Source of the DNA: Aquatica leii
Taxonomy: Eukaryota; Arthropoda; Insecta; Coleoptera; Lampyridae
DNA length: 64,000 nt
Direction: 5' to 3'
Assembly (NCBI GenBank): GCA_035610365.1
Contig: CM069439.1
Coordinates: forward strand, 19,295,533 to 19,359,532
A program made the position numbers and the translations under genes. Each line of letters begins with the position of its first letter. Position 1 is the first letter of the stretch. The notes beneath the pieces are model-generated. The model was given only the letters and a program-made list of their open reading frames with translations, was not told where the DNA came from and did not search any database. Positions 1-9,088 of this stretch are shown piece after piece.

Positions 1-367
1 TTCGTCTGCATTTACAGCACCAACTTTAATAACACCCTATTAAAAAAACAACATAAAAGGGCGAATTTAAAATTTTGGAATTTACTACCTTTAGAGCTTT
101 GGCTGCTTTTTCGTAATCAGGTACAAGTCTTTGGCAATGGCCGCACCAAGGAGCGTAGAATTCTACCAACCAAATCTCATCGCTGTTAATAACTAGCTTA
201 TCAAAATTTGACGGCGTCAAATCAATTACGGCCGAGTTTGGTGAATATAAACCCCAACAATTCGAAATTAAAAGTAAAATACCTACAAAATGACATTGAA
301 GTATTTTGAATTTTTTTCTAAATTAAACAAGTAAATGTAAAAGCGCCTTACCAAATGCTAGCCACAT
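1..367 (-). CDS. PDIA6: Protein disulfide isomerase A6 (P5) homologue, 5' exons, partial
   Basis: An ER-lumenal thiol-disulfide oxidoreductase that forms and rearranges disulfides in secretory proteins. Three coding exons can be read on the minus strand: 352-367 (start ATG at 365-367), 89-282, and 1-36, which leaves the window. Introns are 283-351 (69 bp) and 37-88 (52 bp), both GT-AG. Joined, they give a hydrophobic signal peptide of about 16 residues (MWLAFGILLL onward), then the first thioredoxin domain with its active site WCGHC at residues 51-55. The flanking residues ([36 protein letters not shown]) are typical of PDIA6/P5 rather than PDIA3 or PDIA1, which lack this signal-proximal arrangement. 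The start was chosen because the short first exon supplies both the Met and the signal-peptide N-terminus in the right splice phase. The second thioredoxin domain and the C-terminal ER-retention signal lie outside. No defects seen. Confidence 0.93.
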
Positions 368-774
368 ATTTACAAGATTGATATAACTAACTGTACGTTT
401 AAGTAATTAATGAAATAAAAATTCATAAAGCCGGGGAACACAAAATCCGCCAACATGAAAATTCGTGGTAAATTCTCATTGGATTGCAGAAAAACACATG
501 GACACTTGTAAATAACGGCTACAGACATCTATCGATTTTTTTAGTACTAAAACAAAGCGGTAAATTTTAATTTTATTTTGAAGCTATTATTTGTAAATGC
601 TTCTCAATCAACAATTATTTAAAATGTTTGAATTATATTATATTGGTTAATATAACAGAAATAGTAGTATACATTCTTTACTTTTGTTTTTGATTTGTTA
701 TCAGAGTTTTTCTACCTGTTAGATCCGAATAGAATGTTGTTTGTCAAGCTGTTATAAAATGTTTACGATTGTAG

Positions 775-792
775 TAGATAGATAGATAGATA
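775..792. repeat. GATA microsatellite
   Basis: About four and a half perfect TAGA/GATA units. Confidence 0.85.
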
Positions 793-1251
793 TATGATTT
801 ATTGTACATTAAAAAAAAAATAGAAATACATTCTACTGTAAAAAAACCTGTCTGTGTGATATATATGCTATCATATAGACACACATTAAGTTCAAAATGA
901 ATATCTCGTTCTTCTTCTTTTCTCATCTTCCTCCCTCGACCGTCTAGGGCTTTCTTCATCCATCCTTCTCCCGTCCCATCATCGTGTAGAACCCAGATAC
1001 TCGTCTGCTCTAACTTCCTACATTGCTATAGTAGCTGACCATTGTCTCGGAATCATAACCACACAATCTATCTCTTTCTTCTTGTCCCAGCTTCTTTCGC
1101 CCTTTGCTTGGTTGCCGCATCTAAACCTAGCTTTCCTTTTCCTATAAGGAAAGTATAGCAATCGCAATTTTTTTCCATAAGTGCATAATTTCACGTTTCA
1201 AGGTCTCCTGAATAAGAAAAAAGTATTTTTGACAAAAAAGTTTTGGGTGTC

Positions 1252-1266
1252 TGTGTGTGTGTGTGT
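1252..1266. repeat. GT dinucleotide microsatellite
   Basis: A pure TG/GT run just before the palindromic GGGCCC motif of the pogo-like element. Confidence 0.85.
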
Positions 1267-1274
1267 AGAGGAGA

Positions 1275-2876
1275 GGGCCCGAATATGGGCCCTGCATTTA
1301 ATATGAGCCCCCTCTAAAAATCAATAGTACATCATGCGACATCTATGTAAACTATAGCTTAAAATGCAATTACTGAATAGTCAACTGTTTTGCCGATAGT
1401 ATGCTATATATCTATAGATATGTTATTCCAATGTTATTCTGTTGTCAACCCGTGTTCGTGAACGTGTGAATATATATTTAGAGGTAAGTTGCCTAAGAAT
1501 GTTTTGTATATTTTTGGCGGACTAGGTTCCAAATATTGACATCAGGGTATTGCATTAACTTTAAGGTTTATTAGATTCACGTAGATATTAAGTTGCTTAA
1601 CCTCAAAAAATAAAATGACATTTTCTTTCTTCACGCTGTGTTGGTAATATGGGCCTTTTGTCCATATTCGGGCCTGATTTTGAATTTAGGGTTTTCCAGG
1701 AGCATCATGCCACGTAGTCAAGCAAAGTACTCACCAAAGAATTCAAGAAAGAAATGGAAATCCGAAGATATGGTAAGGGCTTTGGACAATGTAAATAACC
1801 AAGATATGGGTTTAAAAAAGGCCAGTAATTTTTTTAACGTACCAAGATCAACACTTCAAAGGTTTTTAAAAAGACAGAACGAAAATAACTTGAAAGCTGA
1901 AGAAGTAGTTCAGACCCAACTAGGACGAAAAACAGAGATAGAAAAAGATCTGGTTAATTATATTTTAATCATGGAAGCTAAGTACTACGGATTGACAAGA
2001 AAAGATATTCGAAGAATGGCATATACTTTAGCCACTAGAAATAGGAGAGCGAATGTATTCAAAAATGGAATTGCCGGGCGTAGTTGGCTTGATGCATTTT
2101 TACGTCGCCATGGCAGTTTACTTTCCGTTCGAAGACCAATAGGTACCTCGTTCGCCAGAGCTTTGGGTTTCAACAAAGAAAACACAACTTCTCACCACAT
2201 AGAATCTTCAAAGTCGACGAAACAGGCTTGTCAGTTGTGCAAAGCAAGGTGGCCCACGTAATTGAAAGAAAAGGAAAGAGACAAATAGCGTCTATTACAT
2301 CCGCAGAACGTGGCTCGTTAGTTACGTTTATCGCGGCTATGAGTGCTGGTGGTCAGTTTGTACCACCAATGTTGATTTTTTCCAGAAAAAATCGTAATGA
2401 TCAACTAATGCGTGGTTCCCCCCAGGATCTACTATATACGCCGTTCATCCCAGTGGTTGGGTGCAACAAAATATTTTCACCGATTGGATGAGACATTTAT
2501 AGATAGCGTCAAACCTACTGAAGAATCTCCATTTTTACTTCTACTGGATGGGCATTACAACCACACGAGAAAATTAGATCTCATTCAGCTGGCAAGGGAT
2601 AATCACGTTTCCATCATTTCATTGCCTTCTCACGTCACGCACAAACTTCAGCCGCTAGATAAAACTTTTATGGGTAGTTTTAAGACATTTTACAGTGAGG
2701 AAATCTGTAACTGGCTTCGTACCAATCAACGTGTTATTACTCATTTGTGAAATCACAGACTGGTAAATTTGCTGCAAATGGTTTTAAACCGACTGGCATT
2801 TTTTCCTTTAACCCCTATATTTATTAAAGCTATTTTTTGAGCACATTTTATATCTTACACGCATGGATCAGCCTAT
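1275..2876 (+). mobile_element. Pogo-like DNA transposon, broken, interrupted by gypsy G1
   Basis: The left limit is set at a near-palindrome (1275-1292, GGGCCC-GAATAT-GGGCCC). Its core AATATGGGCC recurs at about 1301-1310 (as ATATGAGCCC), again at 1647-1655, and inverted at 1661-1673. Clusters like this often mark transposase-binding subterminal repeats. The element carries a pogo/DDE_1 transposase pseudogene and is cut at 2876 by the 5' LTR of gypsy copy G1. No matching right terminal repeat was found beyond the gypsy, so the right end is either lost or too diverged. The left limit is therefore only approximate. Confidence 0.55.
1707..2829 (+). pseudogene. Pogo-type (CENP-B HTH / DDE_1) transposase, frameshifted
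   Basis: Transposase that would bind and cut the ends of its own element. Translation from the ATG at 1707 starts with a psq-type helix-turn-helix (segment RSTLQRFLKRQ) and a CENP-B-like second DNA-binding domain (GRSWLDAFLRRHG). It then drops frame near 2190, where roughly a few tens of residues seem deleted. The DDE_1 domain follows in another frame: first Asp in KVDETG (about 2214-2222), then FIAAMSAGG. A third frame gives LLDGHYNH (second Asp, 2547-2549) and THKLQPLD (third Asp, 2658-2660), which is 36 residues between the second and third Asp. Traces of the family's C-terminal end (GFKPTGIFPFN) reach about 2825. At least three shifts and one stop break it, so it is not expected to be functional. 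The ends of the element are uncertain. Confidence 0.85.
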
Positions 2877-3323
2877 TAAAACGTTCGATAAGTTATCTGC
2901 AAATTCAAAAGCCTTCTGGAAATTGTTATCCATTTTCTAGAAGATATACCGAAAGATACGGAACACTCGAGAAGGATTTCCAAATGTGTATAAATACCGA
3001 AGAAACAAATCGTAGGGCAGTTATTACCGTAATGCCAAGCCTGCAGTGTTAAGAAGATTATCCAAGTTTAAATAAATAAGTAAATAAATCTACAAAGTAC
3101 GTGAGTTTAGTGTAAACAAGTGTGTGAAGTTATCCGCAGACTTTATCTTATCTTCGTGTAAGTGATAGCGTTCGTTGTACATAAATTATACTGTAAGTGT
3201 TTTATTAAATATTATTAGATTTAATTAGTTCGGTTAATTTAAAAGTGTACATATTTCTAGTATAAGTAAAACATATTTTTAGTCGTTTAAATAAATTAGT
3301 TTTTAATAATAAAATTTGCTACA
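2877..3323 (+). repeat. 5' LTR of gypsy copy G1
   Basis: 447 bp matching the 3' LTR at 9006-9466 nearly throughout. The expected TG at the start is TA here (mutated); the end is CA (TGCTACA). Relative to the 3' LTR it lacks 16 bp around 3080. It holds the element's promoter and polyadenylation signals (several AATAAA-like runs), though no exact start site can be assigned. Confidence 0.93.
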
Positions 3324-3326
3324 AAT

Positions 3327-3344
3327 TGGTATCAGGTGTCCGGT
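3327..3344 (+). other. Putative primer-binding site of gypsy G1
   Basis: Three bases after the 5' LTR the sequence starts TGGTATCAGGTG. The TGG start fits pairing with a tRNA CCA end and resembles initiator-Met-type sites, but the primer tRNA was not identified. Copy G2 reads TGGCGTCAATG at the same place, so the site is not well conserved. Confidence 0.4.
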
Positions 3345-3597
3345 TTAAAACCCGTGGAAATCGTATAAATAGATCATGCTGTTCGCGATTTTTATTAGTG
3401 TACTTTTACTACTATTAAGTAATCTAATATCGCTCCCGTAATAAAAACATTGTTTTGCGTAAAGAATTAAAACTTTAGTTCGCGTGTTTGTTTATAGCAT
3501 TTAATCTTGGCTGTTCGTTTCGTTAAACCAGTGTCGGGCTTTATTAAAATTTGCTGTTATTAAATTTTGTTTTAAATTATTATTCGTGGTTAAATTT

Positions 3598-5730
3598 ATG
3601 CCGGTGACGTGTTTACAAGCAGTTAAAATGGATGCAAAGCTATTTGAATTTCTTGAATCAATAAAAAATGGTCAAGAATCAATGAACAAAAATATGGAAG
3701 AAAATAATAGAAAAATGGGCGAAACTTCACAGAAAATTGACAAAAAACTGTCGGAAAATTCCAGAAAAATGGAAGAAAATGCTAGAAGTTTAAAAGAAGA
3801 AATACGAGCGAGCATGGAAAATCAAATAAAGACTATTGAGGAACAAATACAAGTTAGTGTAGGAAATCAAATTAAAGTTGTTCAAGAGGAAACCCAAGCA
3901 GACATGTTAAACTTAAAAGAAGAAATTTGCGAAACTGTGAATGAAAAAATAGAAGCAATGGAGGACAAATTAGAAGACAAAATAAAACTTCTTGAAGAAA
4001 AAATGAACCAAATGAATTGTCACGGTGAAGGAAGCGTCACGAGTGAAGATTTAATAATGGACCATCGAGAAGAAAACACTCACAAGTTCAAAGTTGTACC
4101 ACCGAATTTTGATGGAAAAGTTCCATGGTCAACCTACTACAAGCAGTTTGAAGCCGCAGCTACTGCTAATGGTTGGAGCAACAAGCAGAAAGCGACGTCT
4201 TTAATAGTGTCCTTACGGGGAGAAGCGCTTGGAATTTTACAAACTGTTCCTGGCCACCTACACGAAAATTACGTACTCTTAATTTCACGATTAGAAATGA
4301 GATATGGAGATGCTCATCTTCAACAAGTGTATCAAGCTCAAATTATAAGTAGGGTTCAGAAAGCTGCCGAAAGTCTTCGGGAGGTTGAGGCTGACATCGC
4401 CAGATTGACACGGTTTGCGTATCCTACAGCACCAGACACCTTCTTGGAGCAGTTGACGATTCAAACCTTTGTAGACGGCCTCAGAGACAACGAAACGCAG
4501 CAGATTCTCCGGTTAACTCGACTGAAGACATTGGATGACGCTTTGGTGCATGCTTTGGAGTTTGAAGCAGCAAAACAAGCATCGCAACGAGATGGTCATA
4601 GACTCTGCTGTGCTGCAGAAGTACCCGCGCAGACACTGGAAAGCATCGAGAAGATAGCGCGAGCAATACTTCGGGAAAGAGGAGTGACAACTTTGAACTG
4701 CGATGAAATAGGCCATGTACGACGGCATCGTACTAAACCTAAGAAGAGGACAAAAAGAGCGCTCAAAAGTTTGGAGCGAGGCGAGCAAAAGAGACAAAAA
4801 GTAATCTCATCTAGTCAGACTCCGGAGATTACAATCCAAATGGCATCGCCTAGGGAACAATTGCATAGCATTTATCTCGATGGCATGATCAATGGGAGAA
4901 GCGTCCAGTTACTGGTTGACACGGGAGCGACGAAGACCATTATTCGTCCTGACATGTTATTGGAAAACGAGAAGACATCACCAGTAACCGTACGACTTCG
5001 AACGGCGACGGGCGACGAAATACCTACTCACGGACAAGTCAAAGTAACCATTAGTTTGGGAAATAGAGTACTCGACCATCAAGTACTGGTAGCCGACATC
5101 ACGGAAGAAGTTATCCTGGCAATGGACGTGATAAATAAGTATGGATTCCATTTGGATATGAAGAACGATGTTCTGAAGATCGACAATGAAGAAATTTCTT
5201 TTCATTTGTCAGAGAAGGCAGCCGTGCGAGCCTCATTGAGTGAAGACGTGACTCTGCCGGCAAGGACTGAAAGTGTGGTGATGGCACGCCTGGATGGAAG
5301 TCTCCGGGAAGGCTACATACGCGCGATTGAACCAATGGAGGGCGGCTTAGTTGAAAAGGGACTACTCGTTGGCAGAACTTTAGTACGAGTGAAGAACACG
5401 ATGCCAGTAAGGATCTTAAACATCAACTCAGATCCTGTAACGTTGAAAAAGAAGACCGTGGTAGGCCAATGCACGCCAGTATCACAAATTGTGAGATGCG
5501 TGAAGTCGAACAAAGATACGTCTCCGAAGAAGTGTCCACAACATCTATTGGACATTCTTACCACCAAATGCGAAAACCTCAGCCAAGACCAGCTGGCTAA
5601 AGTTAAAGTGTTGATCCAAGAGTATCAAGATGTGTTCGCGCTGGAGAGTGGCTCCAAAGGAAGAACTAACGTGGTGAAACATAAAATTAATACCGGAGAC
5701 GCTCGGCCGATACGACAACATCCACGCTGA
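3598..5730 (+). CDS. Gypsy G1 Gag and protease open frame
   Basis: Structural Gag followed in the same frame by the aspartic protease. The ATG at 3598 was chosen; an upstream in-frame GTG at 3586 adds four residues. Residues about 10-150 are a charged, Glu/Lys-rich coiled coil (EENNRKMGE, SMENQIKTIEEQ). A retrotransposon Gag core follows (about 160-350; FDGKVPWSTYYKQFE, LRGEALGILQ). The region where a CCHC knuckle belongs reads NCDEIGHVRRHRTKPKK and lacks the needed cysteines; a basic stretch follows. Protease: LLVDTGATKTII, catalytic Asp at 4918-4920, and later VILAMDV, equivalent to the usual ILG(x)D strand. The frame ends at a TGA (5728-5730) where copy G4 has AGA, so the stop is a private nonsense mutation and the protein was once continuous with RT. 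Confidence 0.9.
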   Translation: MPVTCLQAVKMDAKLFEFLESIKNGQESMNKNMEENNRKMGETSQKIDKKLSENSRKMEENARSLKEEIRASMENQIKTIEEQIQVSVGNQIKVVQEETQADMLNLKEEICETVNEKIEAMEDKLEDKIKLLEEKMNQMNCHGEGSVTSEDLIMDHREENTHKFKVVPPNFDGKVPWSTYYKQFEAAATANGWSNKQKATSLIVSLRGEALGILQTVPGHLHENYVLLISRLEMRYGDAHLQQVYQAQIISRVQKAAESLREVEADIARLTRFAYPTAPDTFLEQLTIQTFVDGLRDNETQQILRLTRLKTLDDALVHALEFEAAKQASQRDGHRLCCAAEVPAQTLESIEKIARAILRERGVTTLNCDEIGHVRRHRTKPKKRTKRALKSLERGEQKRQKVISSSQTPEITIQMASPREQLHSIYLDGMINGRSVQLLVDTGATKTIIRPDMLLENEKTSPVTVRLRTATGDEIPTHGQVKVTISLGNRVLDHQVLVADITEEVILAMDVINKYGFHLDMKNDVLKIDNEEISFHLSEKAAVRASLSEDVTLPARTESVVMARLDGSLREGYIRAIEPMEGGLVEKGLLVGRTLVRVKNTMPVRILNINSDPVTLKKKTVVGQCTPVSQIVRCVKSNKDTSPKKCPQHLLDILTTKCENLSQDQLAKVKVLIQEYQDVFALESGSKGRTNVVKHKINTGDARPIRQHPR

Positions 5731-6965
5731 CTTTCTTTGGCAAAAAGAGAAGAAGCCGAACAAATAATTACGGATATGGAGAGAGAAGGCATGATTGAAC
5801 CTTCAAGTAGCTCATGGGCATCTCCAGCGGTACTCGTGAAGAAGAAGGATGGATCAACGAGGTTTTGCGTAGACTACAGACAGCTAAACGACGTGACCAA
5901 AAAGGACAGTTACCCTTTACTCAGAATTGACGATACGTTAGACACCCTGTCAGGATCCCAGTGGTTTTCCACGTTAGATTTAAAGAATGGTTACTGGCAG
6001 GTAGAATTGGAACCCAAGGATCGTGAAAAAAACAGATTTTACAATTGGAACTCGGTTGTGGCAGTTTACTGTGATGCCCTTCGGCCTGTATAACGCTCCT
6101 GCAACATTCGAGCGTTTGATGGAGACCATCTTGCGCGAATTGTCTTTTAAGACGTGCTTGGTTTACCTGGACGACGTGATCGTGGTTGGAAGGTCGTTTG
6201 AAGAACACTTGAACAACTTGAAGGAAGTATTCCAGCGATTACGTGGGGCTAACCTCAAACTGAGCCCAAAGAAGTACCACGTATTTAAGAAGGAAGTGCA
6301 ATACCTTGGCCACGTCGTATCTAGAGATGGAGTAAGGGCTGATCCAGACAAAATCCGAGCAGTACAAGCATGGCCAAGACCAATCGACAAACATCAGGTC
6401 CGAAGTTTCGTTGGGTTGTGCACTTATTATAAAAGATTTGTACCCGGATTTTCCAATATTGCCAAACCATTGACAAAATTAACAAAAGAAAAAGCAGAAT
6501 TTAGATGGAATAAAGACTGCAAAAATTCTTTTAATTAACTAAAACAGGCCCTAGCCACTTCGCCGATTTTGAGTTATCCAAGAGAAGATGGAAAATTTGT
6601 TTTGGATACCGACGCAAGCAATCTGGCCATAGGCGCGGCAGATTCAAGATGGAGAAGAAAAAGTTATCGCGTGTTTTGTCAAGGTTTTGTCCAGGCCAGA
6701 AAGGAATTATTGCGTGACTAGGAGGGAGCTGTTAGCAGTCGTTAAGTCTATCAAACATTTCTACAAGTATTTGTATGGACGAAAATTTTTACTGAGAACA
6801 GATCACGCCGCTTTAAAATGGCTACTGCAGTTTCGTAACCCAGAAGAACAAGTGGCAAGATGGATCGAGAGACTGCAAGAGTATGACTATGACACAGAAC
6901 ACCGTGCTGGAAGCAGTCATCGGAACGCTGATGCCTTGTCCAAAAGACCATGTCCGGCGGACTGC
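5731..6965 (+). pseudogene. Gypsy G1 reverse transcriptase and RNase H region
   Basis: RNA- and DNA-dependent DNA polymerase plus RNase H of the element. RT blocks are clear: a linker ([20 protein letters not shown]), [24 protein letters not shown], the FGLYNAPATF block and the catalytic YLDD at 6164-6175. RNase H shows FVLDTDASNLAIG, then TDHAALKWLL and NADALSKRP. Breaks: an extra A in an A-run near 6027-6035 shifts frame; a TAA at 6536-6538 replaces the CAA seen in G4; and about 8 bp are missing near 6640. The catalytic residues of both enzymes are still present in this copy, unlike G4. Confidence 0.92.
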
Positions 6966-8317
6966 AGCCATTGCTCGGGACTGGAAGAAAAAGTTGAATG
7001 CCTCCGGAGAACTGCTATGGTTGATGATGAGTGGGAACCTGAGCAGTTACTTCGCGAACAAGAACACGATCCTGAAATAAAACTACTCCTGGACTGGAAA
7101 AAAAGCGGCCGACGACCAACCTGGGAAGAAGTGAGTGCTTTGGGCAGAAACATCAAAGCGTACTGGCCGCAGTGGGACTCCTTGATAGTAGAAGACGGTC
7201 TTCTTAAGCGATCCCTAGAAAGTGCCGAGGGCACGGGAAATAGACTACAGTTGGTAGTGCCAAAGAGCAGGGTGTCAGAAGTGTTGAAGCATCTCCACGA
7301 TGGGACATCAGGAGGACACTTTGGCATTAAGAAAACATTGGGTAAAGTAGGAGAACGATTCTACTGGATGAACTGCAAAGAGGACGTCATGAAATGGTGC
7401 CGTAATTGCACGGTCTGCGCATCAGGAAATGGTCCATCGAGAAAGCGCAAAGCACCCATGAAGCAATACAACGTAGGGAGCCCTTTGGAAAGAGTAGCGA
7501 TTGACATCGCAGGGCCGTTCCCAGAATCCGATTCGGGAAATAAATACATTCTGGTGGCGATGGATTATTTCACGAAATGGACGGAGGCTTACGCCATACC
7601 CAATCAGGAAGCAGCTACAGTCGCAGACGTATTAGTAAAAGAGTTTTTCTGCCGGTTTGGAGTTCCTTTGGAATTACACTCCGATCAAGGCCGCAATTTT
7701 GAGTCTGGGCTGTTTCAAGAAGTTTGCCGACTGTTGGGAATTAAGAAAACTAGGACAACGCCTCTTCATTCTCAATCTGATGACATGGTTGAACGGATGA
7801 ATCGAACAAGGGGCAAGTACTTAGCCAAGGTAGTGTCCGAACACCAAAGAGACTGGGATCCTAATGGCATACCGATCATCCGTTCACTAAAGCACAGGCC
7901 TGTGTCATGCTCGATCGTGAAATACGATTACCATGCGATCTTCAACTTGGACGAAGACCGGAAGAAGAAGTTGCTGGAGAAGATTACGTCAGCAAGCTGG
8001 CCAAAAGGCTAGACGAAGTACATGAAGAAGTCCGTAAAAACACACAAATTGCCAGCGACAGGATGAAAACAAGATATGACGTCAAAGCACAAAATGGTGG
8101 GTTTCAACCTGGCGATATGGTCTGGTTGTATAATCCTCAAAAGAGTCAAGGTTTGTCGCCGAAGCTGCAAAGGCAATGGGAGAGCCCCTATGAAGTCGTG
8201 CAGCGTATTAACGACGGCATATACCGCATCCGAAAACCGCCCAGAGGCAAGCCAAAAGTGGTCCACGTCGATCGTCTAGCCTCGTTTGCTGGCGATAACC
8301 ACAATACGCAAGTCTAG
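6966..8317 (+). pseudogene. Gypsy G1 integrase with GPY/F-type C-terminus
   Basis: Inserts the element's cDNA into the host chromosome. The frame from RNase H continues without break to 8012. The N-terminal zinc-binding part is HLHDGTSGGHFG...CRNCTVC (about 7290-7425). The rve core has Asp at 7503-7505 (AIDIAGPF), Asp at 7683-7685 (HSDQGRNF) and Glu at 7791-7793 (MVERMNRT), which is DD35E. A frameshift between about 7860 and 7905 moves the C-terminal part to another frame. There the GPY/F-like module reads GFQPGDMVWLYNP ... WESPYEVVQRINDGIYRI ... KVVHVDRL. A TAG at 8315-8317 ends it; G4 has CAG at that position. The frame then stays open into the macro-domain module. Confidence 0.92.
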
Positions 8318-8365
8318 GTCCGAACCAGAATTATAAGTAGCAGAACCCGGAATCCAATCGAAGAA

Positions 8366-9088
8366 ATGGAGTTCGAGAAGTTTATGAACTTATACGGAGG
8401 TTCTGGAAAAGCTAGGTTCGGAGTTACCACCGAGCAACAACATGACCTGTTCCAGACACAAAAAGATCACGCCATCGCACATTGCGTGAGCGAGGATCTT
8501 GACATGTCCAGAGGGGTTGCAATCGTGTTTAAAAAGAAGTTTGGGCAGCTAGATGAATTACGAAGACAGCAACCGGCAGTCGGAAAAGTTTTAGGACTAC
8601 GTGGTGACGGACGCTTCGTTTTCTATCTGGTCACCAAGAAATACTCACGTGTCAAGCCGTTATACAAAGATCTGTGGCGAACATTATGGAATCTCAAGAG
8701 AGAAATGGAGTTCCACCATGTTAAGAAATTGGCAGTACCCAAGCTTGGTTGTGGCTTAGATCAACTGAATTGGAGGACGGTTCGAAACATGTTAGAGGTC
8801 GTCTTCCGAGGAACAGGCGTCCAAGTGTTGGTCTGTAGTTACCAACCAAGGAGAATATTGAGTCAGGAAAGGTCTATTGACTGTTACTTTTATGGTCAAG
8901 GAAGTTGCCGAAATGGAGGAAGCTGCCGATATCGCCACGATCCTTTTTACCGGTGTCGCATCCAGTCTCCTGTTCTGGGACAGAACAGTCCTAAGAAGGG
9001 GGCAGTGAAACGTTCGAGAAGTTATCTGCAAATTCAAGAGCCTTCTGGAAATTGTTATCCATTTTCTAGAAGATATACCGAAAGATAG
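8366..9088 (+). CDS. Macro domain (TARG1/OARD1 type) plus CCCH zinc finger, 3' module of gypsy G1
   Basis: The first Met of the open segment is at 8366; the frame is open from 8318 and is the same as that of the integrase C-terminus. Residues about 33-160 match the macro-domain family that binds and hydrolyses ADP-ribose esters, closest in pattern to TARG1: HAIAHCVSED, then GVAIVFKKKFG, LVTKKYS and GCGLDQLNW. The positions of the TARG1 catalytic pair (Lys84 and Asp125 in the human enzyme) are occupied by Lys91 and Asp132. Residues 173-191 are a C-x7-C-x5-C-x3-H finger (Cys173, Cys181, Cys187, His191; bases 8882-8938), typical of RNA-binding CCCH fingers. No signal peptide or membrane segment, so not an Env. 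The frame runs through the polypurine tract and 80 bp into the 3' LTR. De-ADP-ribosylation activity is inferred from residues only. Copy G4 has the same module. Confidence 0.88.
   Translation: MEFEKFMNLYGGSGKARFGVTTEQQHDLFQTQKDHAIAHCVSEDLDMSRGVAIVFKKKFGQLDELRRQQPAVGKVLGLRGDGRFVFYLVTKKYSRVKPLYKDLWRTLWNLKREMEFHHVKKLAVPKLGCGLDQLNWRTVRNMLEVVFRGTGVQVLVCSYQPRRILSQERSIDCYFYGQGSCRNGGSCRYRHDPFYRCRIQSPVLGQNSPKKGAVKRSRSYLQIQEPSGNCYPFSRRYTER
8993..9005 (+). other. Polypurine tract of gypsy G1
   Basis: AAGAAGGGGGCAG directly precedes the TG of the 3' LTR; G4 has the equivalent AAGGAGGGGGCAG at 51691-51703. It would prime plus-strand DNA synthesis. Confidence 0.8.

Larger units (their letters stand above)
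368..1274. other. Intergenic 5' flank of the PDIA6-like gene
   Basis: This stretch upstream of the minus-strand PDIA6-like gene holds its promoter and 5' UTR, but I see no diagnostic element beyond AT-rich sequence. It contains two short microsatellites (listed separately). No convincing coding frame on either strand. Confidence 0.5.

Noticed and set aside
4481-5763. Several open frames on the minus strand across gypsy G1.
   Set aside because: They are antisense shadows of gag, protease and RT, with no family of their own.
8366-9088. First considered as an env gene because it lies between integrase and the 3' LTR.
   Set aside because: No signal peptide, transmembrane segment or furin-like site; the residue pattern is that of a macro domain with a CCCH finger.
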